Shown here piece after piece: positions 19,657 through 26,580 of a stretch of 26,580 nt of DNA (the stretch's first letter is position 1; each line of letters starts with the position of its first letter). Origin of the DNA: Chromera velia (Eukaryota > Sar > Chromeraceae); assembly GCA_018398765.1 (NCBI GenBank), contig JAHBMJ010001754.1, positions 1 to 26,580 on the forward strand. The letters run 5' to 3'. The position numbers and the translations under genes were made by a program. The notes beneath the pieces were generated by a model. It was not told where the DNA came from, ran no database searches, and worked only from the letters and a program-made list of their open reading frames with translations.

Positions 19657-20412
19657 TGACTCTCTGTTTTTTCTCATGTTCTCTTCCCTATTTTCGCGCT
19701 TTCCTTCAGCATCCGTTCCTCTCCTTCTGCCTGCAACCTGTCTTTCTGACAGAATCCCATGTGTCTGTGTGTTTGTCCGCTTTCACAAGACCTTGCAAGA
19801 GAAAGAAAAAAAGAAACACTAGGCACCCACCAAAGGGTCCTGAATCTTTTTGATGAATTTGCGATGGTGCTTTCAGGAGACTTGGTCACCGCGACGAACG
19901 GCATCGAGCTGCCCCACAAAATCTTCGGTGACTTGCATTCCGGCATTTTGCGCTCAGTGCACGATTGTTTAGATAACCTGTTTTCTTCATGGCAACTTTC
20001 GGTGTAGCTTTTGGTTTCTTCCTTTTCTCTCTTCAGTGTGTGTCGCATGGCAGCGGATGCAAAACGTCTCTCCCATACATTGCCTTAATTCCAGTCCATT
20101 GCACGCCTGGAACTGACTTCATTCTTCTTGTACGCACTCAGACGACAAAGAGCTGCTGTTGTCCTCGGGAGTTGCTGTCTGGAATTTCCGTGTGCGTCGG
20201 AAGGCGGCAAAAGTGGGTGCGGTGTTGGTAAAGATTCTTTTTCAGCTTTCCGAGTATTCTAGTAGGCACATGCCAATGTTGTTTGCAATGGTTCAACCAC
20301 TTTTGTGTATGAGCGTCTGCGTGCAGGCAAGGGCTTCAGCGACGGCTTTGTCGGCCTCGGAGGTGCCGTCTCTGCCGGCCTGAACTGCTACCAGCTGTTT
20401 CCCAAAAAGTAA
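17873..20412 (+). CDS. PEX11: Peroxisomal membrane protein PEX11 (peroxisome division)
   Basis: Exons: 17873-18017, 18134-18583, 19877-19927, 20327-20412. Joined, they give 732 nt and 243 residues, the usual PEX11 size. PEX11 binds and bends the peroxisomal membrane to start elongation and fission. The N-terminus (MTDAAIVVKFLNQTEGRDK) matches the family start, in which a short helix precedes a TEGRDK-like motif. Residues 55-64 hold the conserved RKIFRLGKW box. Amphipathic and hydrophobic segments follow at about 90-110 (FASRLFFAGYWVYDNLVIL) and 127-145 (FFWTLGLLTGILLELY). A charged insert (about 145-180) precedes the short exon 3. The C-terminus, GFVGLGGAVSAGLNCYQLF, is the family's glycine-rich last membrane segment. 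All splice joints keep phase. Donors are GTCAGT, GTGGGT and GTGACT, and acceptors are CAG. Exon 3 (51 bp) is short but rejoins frame on both sides. Confidence 0.9.
19052..19194. repeat. Inverted CCTT / AAGG microsatellites in PEX11 intron 2
   Basis: A (CCTT)n tract at 19052-19070 is followed about 70 bp later by AAGG/GGGA repeats at about 19125-19194. The two are complementary and could form a hairpin in the pre-mRNA. The location is inside the 1293-bp second intron of PEX11. Confidence 0.85.
19366..19657. repeat. CT-rich compound microsatellite in PEX11 intron 2
   Basis: Almost 300 bp of (CT)n and CTCTGT/TTGT variants, broken by a (CG)n run near 19534-19550 and ending in (TG)n and then (AG)n. 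It creates long Ser/Leu frames on the plus strand and Arg/Glu frames on the minus strand that should be ignored. It lies about 220 bp upstream of the exon 3 acceptor. Confidence 0.95.
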
Positions 20413-21138
20413 AGGGAAGAAGGAAAGAAACGAGACAGTCGGCTCACCGACCGTTTGACTGACTTATCGCAGGGGGGGGAGTTGTCCGTCTGTCTGATTT
20501 CTCTTTCTCTCTCTCTACCTCTGGCTTTCTCTGGGGATGGGATGGAGACGGCATGTGGAAGAAGCGGGAGATGTACGTGGCGATGAATAAAAAGACAAGA
20601 CGAAGGGTGAGTGTCCCTAGGCAGGGACAGATCCCTTCTTTTTTTTTCGAAGGAAAGGAGCAACAGAACACTCGCAGTGGGTGTTGAAGAGCGGTGTGCA
20701 GATGCATGTAAGGTGAGCAGGTGAGCTAGTTGAATGCCCCTGTGTCCTTGGGGTGAAGCTTTGCCTGAAGGAAAATTCAAGTAGCAAAGCGTGAGAGAAA
20801 GGGAAGGGCTCTGAAGGAGGGAGTCAAAGGTGCTTAAATGGCGCCAGTCTGGCCCGGCAGTCTGGTGGCATTCTGATTGATCGTGTATGCCTAGATGTAG
20901 GAGGGCTGCCTGTCGATCCATGTTCCATGATTATGCTACCGCAATGACGATAGAGGCATAGAGCTGGATCATGATTTTCCGGTGACAATTAGGGTGACAA
21001 TCTTTTATCCATCAGATTCCATCCTAGATTCCATCAATATATAATTAACTGGATAATAGGCCATCAGGACCATGATCAGGTATATAGCTAGGGGCCTAGG
21101 GGATTAATTCACTCTTAGATTTATCGGGAATTTCACCC
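20413..21138. other. Region downstream of PEX11 without a gene
   Basis: The beginning is probably the PEX11 3' untranslated region; AATAAA occurs near 20585, about 170 bp after the stop, and could serve in polyadenylation. From about 20940 the sequence becomes AT-rich with CTAG/CCTAGG strings, the style of the transposon-rich block that follows. No gene is supported. Confidence 0.4.
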
Positions 21139-21339
21139 CTAGGCTCTGCACTACATTAAAAAAAAATAAAAGATCAGAAAAACTTTTTTTTTTATGGATT
21201 TTTTTTTATTTATCATGACACTCAATAACACTCAATAGGCAAACACCTGTTGTTAAAGTGTTGCAAGAGTGTTGCACGGGGTGTTGCGTTAAAAACTATG
21301 TACTTTTTAGTTCATAAATAAAAAAAAAAAAAAAGATCG

Positions 21340-21371
<32 letters not shown>

Positions 21372-21389
21372 ATGGAGTGCAGAGCCTAG
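21139..21389. mobile_element. Short MITE with 8-bp target duplication, 251 bp
   Basis: The terminal inverted repeat CTAGGCTCTGCACT is identical at both ends and continues imperfectly into A-runs. A perfect 8-bp direct repeat TTTCACCC flanks it at 21131-21138 and 21390-21397. The 8-bp duplication fits a hAT-type insertion. The interior is homopolymer-rich with a central cluster of GTGTTGC-like motifs (about 21255-21290) and no coding capacity. It appears related to the element at 21929-22301. Confidence 0.85.
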
Positions 21390-21726
21390 TTTCACCCTAA
21401 GATACCCTAAGATTCACTTCCAAGAATCTAATTCAAGATAGCTTGAGTGATAGTCGCCTCGGGGGGCAGCTCAGCTTTGCTGAGATCAGCCAAGAGGCTC
21501 TGAGATCGCACGCACTCGCATATCGCAGCTCTCCATCTTTTGGGGGACTCTCAGGGGGGGAGATCGATGTCCCAAAAAATTATGGGAGAGAAATCGGCTT
21601 TTAAAACGTGCGTGCGTCAAAATAATTGGCTATAACCGATATATATGCATGAACCGGCTTCCGCGGCATATTACTGCATGTATGTCTGAGCCCTCTCGGG
21701 CTTCTACACGTCTCTGCGGCATGCAG

Positions 21727-21803
21727 CCCACTGAGCCTAGTCGGTAAAGCATCGCATTCACATGCGCGTGGTCTCGGGTTCGATTCCTGCCATAGCCACT
21801 TTT
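21727..21803 (+). ncRNA. tRNA-like Pol III unit (degenerate tRNA or SINE head)
   Basis: An A-box-like sequence (GAGCCTAGTCGGTAAAGC, 21733-21750) and a perfect B box (GGTTCGATTCC, 21777-21787) are spaced as in a tRNA, and a TTTT Pol III terminator follows at 21800-21803. The middle contains TTCACAT, as in a Val(CAC) anticodon loop, but the stem and loop lengths are wrong for a normal arm. The expected acceptor strands do not pair. It is therefore probably not a working tRNA. A tRNA-derived SINE head or a decayed tRNA gene fits better. Confidence 0.5.
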
Positions 21804-21928
21804 CTCGCCATGCATATGCAAGTTATGATGCAATCACCCCTAGAACTACCTATATACCCCCCGAGGCACTCACCCAACTGGTTGGGTGTATCACGTCTAG
21901 ATAATAGTCGCGATTAGAATTAATTAAC

Positions 21929-22301
21929 CTAGGGGTAATTTAAAAAAAAAAAAAACAAAAAAAATTGGTTATTTAAACTTATTTTCACTTTTTTGTTTTT
22001 TATTTTTTTTCTGATGTCAAACTAAAAAATTTGTGGTTTATGAGTGTTGTTGATGTGTTACACGAATCAGTAAGTGTTGTTTAAGTATTGTTATACTACT
22101 AGTTATACTATTGTTTCTTTATTATAATAAAAAATGAATGTTGTTGCACTGTTATAGAACTGTTGCTTTCCTGTTGCAAAGTGTTGCATATGGTTGTCAT
22201 GTCTTGGTGGAGGTCATCATCGGAAAGCAAAAAAAAAAAAAAAAAAAAAATTACCCTGCATGGAGACCACATTTTTTTTTTTTTTTGAAAATTACCCCTA
22301 G
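21929..22301. mobile_element. MITE related to the 21139 element, 373 bp
   Basis: The ends read CTAGGGGTAATTT in inverted orientation, perfectly matched, then continue into A-runs on both sides. Flanking 8-mers TAATTAAC (21921-21928) and GAATCAAC (22302-22309) agree at six of eight positions, consistent with a decayed 8-bp target duplication. The interior is AT-rich with GTTGTT/GTGTTGC motifs (about 22045-22190) and long A and T runs, like the neighbour at 21139-21389. No coding capacity. Confidence 0.65.
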
Positions 22302-22660
22302 GAATCAACTTAGTTATTTCAATCAATTGAACTAAAACAATTGAAATGATGATTATGAAGCTTAATAAACGCCCCCGGGCCATAGTACATTTATAAATGG
22401 CTAGATAAATGGCTAGTTAATTCAATATGCTAAAATATGACAAAATATTCTTGAAATTGATATAGTGCAATTGCTCTAGGCAATTGTTATCAATGTGCTA
22501 AAAAATCTTTTTTTGAAAGGTCGGAGTTTCACAATGTTTTTCAACGTTTTTATAGTCGCGACCTGCTGATCGAGGCACTGCCTAGGGCACTGCATGTCTG
22601 AGACCGCTGGCAAGTTGCCAGATCATTGGTGCGCGCAGTGCTACATCACCAACAATCCCT
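22302..22660. other. 3' flank of the LRR gene
   Basis: AT-rich sequence with no gene. A 13-bp perfect inverted repeat TGGCAAGTTGCCA at 22608-22620 lies about 40 bases after the stop codon of the minus-strand LRR gene. It could form a small hairpin in the 3' untranslated region; its role is unknown. Confidence 0.4.
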
Positions 22661-25600
22661 CTAGCAATCCCACTTCAACAGCTTCCCCTCTGCACGGGCA
22701 GCCCGTCGCAGGTTCATGACAGCAGCGTAGAAATCATCCTCCCCCATCTTCTTTACTCCTCCTCCAGCAGCTTTTTTCTGTTGCCCTGCATAGAGATACC
22801 GAACCTCGGGGAGAGAATGGGGTTGTAGAGCGTCAAGGAACGCAGACATCCCGACGATGCTGATTCTGTTGAAGCCTAGGTTCAGGTTCTGGAGCTTTCG
22901 GCAAGGGTGAACAGAGAACACCTCTCCCAGCATTTTCACCCCCCGATCGTCAATCTCACAGTCTGACAGGTCTAGCCGCTCCAAGTTCGGCATCTTGCCC
23001 CCAGAGTCCCCACCCACTTCTGCTGCAAGAGCAGCGAGTGCTTCCCCCCCCAGACGCCCCCCCGTCAAATTGAGGGACCTGACATACGAAGGCAGACCTT
23101 CTTGGCTCTCTGCGATGGCTCTGATCAGTGTGTCAACGCTTAGCCTAGTAGGGCTCAAGGTCAGAATAAAATCAACGACTAGGTTCAGACGGGGAGGAAA
23201 CTGCCCCCCCACTCTCACACCCTCAGCCACACACGCCAACCCCTGCTGATCAAGAGACACCGAAATCCGACGACGTCCCTCTACCACATCATGCTCCACG
23301 TCCAACACCTCGAGACAACGAACCTTGCCAGAGCCGAGCGCAACTAACAAAGGCGCTCCAGCAACCGTCTCCACGCCCGTATGACGAAGGTACAGTTTTT
23401 TCAGTTTCGGCATTCCTCTCTCGCTCTCGACAATCGCTCGCATGAACTCCCCCCACGCCCCCCCACACACACCCTCATTCTCGTTCAGATTCAACTCAGA
23501 AACACCCACAAACCCATCCCCCCTCACTGCTTCCGCAAGGCCTCTGAGGGCCTGTGCGGTCAGGTGCGAATTTTCCAAATCTACTTTCAGCAGGTTTCGC
23601 AACTTTCCAGACAGAAGGGCCCTACCCAGCAATGCCGCCCCCTCTCCTGCCCTCGTTCTGTTCAGGCACAGGTCTTCCAAAGAAGGCCACCCCCCTTCCC
23701 TTTCAACAACAGCGCCCATCAAGGCCTCCATCCCCACCCGACTAACTCCATCCGCAACCCCCAAATAGCGATTGAACCATAGACGGCGTAGCCCCGGAAG
23801 GCTACCGACCCTCACTGCCTGTGCAAAAATTGCGAAATCTTTATCTGAGAAAATGTCTGCACTTATGACTAGTACTGTGAGGAGGGGGGGCGGTGAAACT
23901 GTGAAAGAGTTGAGGAATGCGGCCTTTCCTTCAGAAAGGTCCGCCCCCTCTTCCAAAACGCCCCCCATGACAACCATTAACTCTCGAACGCAGTCAAATC
24001 GCCCGGCCTTAATCAACTCCCCCGTTGACCTCAACACTTCATTCACCGTCTCTTCATCTTCCACACCTACACCGAGCGAAAGAAAAAGAGACTCAAACTT
24101 CGGTTTCTCTGCCGCACCCACCATCTCTCGCAAAAACGCTAAGACTTGACTGAGGATAAGAAAGAGGTGCAGATCGCGAACAGACGGGTATCTGCCTGCA
24201 CCCAGGCCTTGCACTTCTTCTTCACGGAGCTCTACATCTCTGACATCAACGTCCACACGAAGGTTGGGTGGGCACGCTGCGGCACTCAAGGCACCGAGAA
24301 AGACGGAGACTCCTTCTTTGTCTTCAACCGTTGGTTGTCTCTCACCACTGCGATGACCCCGTCCCTTCTTCACATCCAATTCCCTCATGTGCGGCACCGT
24401 GTCTATCCGCAAAGCCCTCCCCAAATCACCCAGAGGCACCCCCTCCACGTCATTCCCCCCCAAATCGAGCCTCTCCAAATTCGGCAGATCACCCCTTCCC
24501 ATCGAGGCTGCGATTCCCTTAACCCCCCCCTCCCACAACCCACACTCCCGCATCAACAGCGCACGCACACAAGGCAGAGAAGCCCTGCACAAAACCGAAC
24601 AGAGCACCTCACTCTCCTCTTCCCCCCCAATTTCATTCTTCGACAAGTTGAGAGTTTCAATTCGAAGGGCCTTGTCCTTCAAGGCCCCGCACAGGCTCTT
24701 CAACCCTTCCCTCCCCATGTCTGTACTCTCGAGGTCAAGCTTCCGGAGAGACGACGCTTTCCCCTCCCTCACCCCCTCTGCCAACTTCACGATTCCCCAA
24801 CAGCCCAAAGGGTTGCCTGACAACAGAAGTCGATGAAGAGAAAAGTAGAGAAGTCATTGTGAAGAAGGACCAGGAAGACGCACGCAATACAGGTTATCGT
24901 TGGATCGATCATAGAGGCGCACTGACTGACTGACTGACTGCCTGACAGACACCCATGCCGAATTCAAATCGCTGATGATCAAACACATAAGGGGGGGGAA
25001 GGAAGCAAAGCTAGCGAGGCGTACTCTCTCTCTCTATCTCCTCCCATCGCCTACCCACCTCCTGCCCCTCTGCCTCCCTACCCCCCCTGTCTTCCTGCCT
25101 GTCGACCCGCACCTCTCCTTGCGAGACTTCGACCACAATCCCTCCCTGTACGTCTGCCTGACACCCAGGGGACGTACACTCATATCATACAGGCCGCCCA
25201 CTGACCCTTGAGGGAGAGGATCTCGAGGGACGGTAGCAGAACAGGAAGCACCTTCGAGGCTTCGAGAGGTCCGATGCACCCCTCTGCAGACAGACGGAGA
25301 GAGAAATTGCGTCTTCGCTTGTTCAGAGGATACAAACCACCGAGCATTGAGAGAAGAAGAAAAACAGCAACAAACTCCCATCACAGAAAAGCGCAAAGAT
25401 TTGCCGGAAATAAAAACAGCAACACAACCACAGTGGTGACATCTCTTCGACCCTTTGTATAGCCCCCGAAAGTTTTCAATCTGCCAATCGCTCTCTTTCC
25501 GTCCCAAAAAACCACTTCTCAGAGCCGAAAAGAGGGACTCTGAGAGGCGAAATCATGGGCACTGAAATTCACAGCTACCGAAGCAGCTTTCGAGAAAAAG

Positions 25601-25681
25601 GTCAAAGACGTCTCTCACCCTCTTCCCTCACCAGAAAAGATGAAGCTCTTGAGTCTTGGTGCCTCCCCGTCCCCTCGCTGC
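22661..25681 (-). CDS. Leucine-rich-repeat protein, RNase-inhibitor type (5' end unresolved)
   Basis: Minus-strand exons: 25632-25681 (5' edge approximate), 25206-25283 and a 2156-bp last exon 22661-24816 ending in TAG. The three join in phase so that LKSFIFS, GCIGPLEASKVLPVLLPSLE, ILSLKG and NPLGCWGIVKLAEGV form continuous repeats. The last exon alone encodes about 718 residues of repeats with the LxxLxLxxN pattern, for example LERLDLSDCEIDDRGVKMLG and LQNLNLGFNRISIVGMSAFL. This is the NLR/RNase-inhibitor subclass of about 28 residues, a curved protein-binding scaffold. No NACHT, kinase or membrane segment is visible. The joint at 24816 follows a strong pyrimidine tract and CAG, and the upstream frame has a stop without an ATG, so the protein cannot start there. 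A further repeat-like string (PPPQLEEVQLGG) near 26150-26190 may be an earlier exon, but its phase does not join directly. Confidence 0.8.
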
Positions 25682-26327
25682 CTGGACACGCTCCAGAAAT
25701 TGGAGGAGGAGGGGAAGAGCCCGTCCCTTCACACCCAAAGAGCCTGCAGCAAAAGGATGTGGGTGGGCATGGCAGAACGAAAGGGGACAAAGTGTGGTCC
25801 AATATCCATCACAGGAACAGCCGGTGGCAAGCAAAGGGGGGGATTTTAAGGACAGAGCACCCCAGGAGGAAGTTAGACATACCATTCCAAACCGAAGCCA
25901 GACCAACACAACGACCTGAAGCCAACACGGCGGCAAGAGGAAAACAAGAGGAAAGAGATAGAGACCGGAAACAGAGATAGACATACACATACCCACAGGT
26001 GGAAATTCACTGGCCGATACCACAGAAAAGCAGCCAGGCGGGTGGGCGCGCACACAAACTTCCATTTCATAGCGCGGAGGAACGAAAAAGACGCGAAACC
26101 GTCTCTGCACATGCGCCAAAAACACAGCCTGCAGTCAGCACATCCACGACCCACCCAGTTGAACTTCTTCCAGTTGAGGGGGGGGGGAATTGAGGAGCAA
26201 GAACGGGTTCTCAACCGAGAGACCGCGGGTACCTGCAGAGAGAGAACAGCACCGAGAGGAGAGAGAAAGACCAACAGAGAAGACCCTGAGAGGAGACACA
26301 TGGGCCCATGGATTGCGTTTGTTTGTT
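25682..26327. other. Probable 5' part of the LRR gene, unresolved
   Basis: Several minus-strand frames overlap here. One carries a leucine-rich-repeat-like string followed by a GTGGGT donor near 26150, but I could not join it in phase to the exon at 25681. The stretch may hold further exons, or may be intron and 5' flank. No other gene is supported. Confidence 0.3.
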
Positions 26328-26369
26328 TGTGCGTGTGTGTGTGTGTGTGTGTGTGTGCAAGTGTGTGTC

Positions 26370-26404
<35 letters not shown>

Positions 26405-26470
26405 CGGGAGGAAAGAAAGAAAGAAAGAAAGGAAGGAAGGAAGGAAGGAAGGGGAAAAAACGCGCGCGCG

Positions 26471-26501
<31 letters not shown>

Positions 26502-26513
26502 AAGCATGCAAGC

Positions 26514-26580
<67 letters not shown>
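26328..26580. repeat. Compound microsatellite block at the window end
   Basis: (GT)n at about 26328-26403, (GAAA)n/(GGAA)n at 26408-26452, an uninterrupted 26-bp (CG)13 at 26461-26486, (GA)n, then (AAAG)n and (GA)n to the end. The minus-strand Ser/Leu/His/Thr frames across it are by-products. Confidence 0.95.

Noticed and set aside
19218-19853. Long Ser/Leu and Arg/Glu frames in the PEX11 intron
   Set aside because: They are translations of CT/GA microsatellites.
20989-21410. A larger element bounded by TTAGGGTGA-like inverted strings around the 251-bp MITE
   Set aside because: No matching target duplication at any tested border, and the inverted strings are short.
21727-21803. A functional tRNA-Val gene
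   Set aside because: The acceptor strands do not pair and the anticodon arm has the wrong length, despite good Pol III boxes.
22995-24836. Several plus-strand Pro/Ser-rich frames opposite the LRR gene
   Set aside because: They are antisense shadows of the strong minus-strand leucine-rich-repeat frame.
25873-26515. Minus-strand frames rich in Ser, Leu, Arg-Ala and His-Thr
   Set aside because: Their beginnings are microsatellite translations; only the short repeat-like segment near 26150 deserved mention.
1-26580. CRISPR arrays, bacterial operons or prophage content
   Set aside because: No spacer-repeat arrays, ribosome binding sites or operon structure were seen; genes have spliceosomal introns.

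Overview
The window is nuclear DNA of a eukaryote. Genes are split by GT-AG introns with pyrimidine-rich acceptors, one gene encodes the peroxisome protein PEX11, microsatellites are long, and intergenic DNA is full of small DNA transposons. A chromerid or other alveolate alga such as Chromera velia would fit, but that is an inference from style, not a demonstrated identity.

Layout. 1-1419: no convincing gene. 1420-2322: a 903-bp non-autonomous hAT-type transposon with 20-bp terminal inverted repeats and a perfect 8-bp target duplication. 2376-2599 (minus): the C-terminal piece of a PLP-dependent cystathionine gamma-synthase/lyase, broken by a 4-nt insertion. 3234-3593: a two-copy 180-bp tandem repeat. 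4716-12882 (minus): a gene of at least 18 exons for a membrane-anchored ankyrin-repeat protein. Its centre is a perfect-period array of seven 652-bp units (6587-11150), each carrying one 99-bp, phase-0 exon that encodes exactly one 33-residue ankyrin repeat. 13129-14231: a second hAT-like element. 15134-16168 (plus): a single-exon gene for an unrecognised 344-residue protein. 17873-20412 (plus): a four-exon PEX11 gene with a microsatellite-filled second intron. 20413-22660: a transposon graveyard with two related short MITEs and a tRNA-like Pol III unit. 22661-25681 (minus): an RNase-inhibitor-type leucine-rich-repeat gene, 5' end unresolved. 25682-26580: mostly microsatellites.

The genes do not form a pathway. 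The strongest signal is the ankyrin cassette array. One exon, one repeat and one duplication unit coincide, every unit is frame-neutral, and the introns are as similar as the exons, so the solenoid length can change by whole repeats without breaking the frame. The few differences between the seven cassettes fall mostly in the last third of the repeat.
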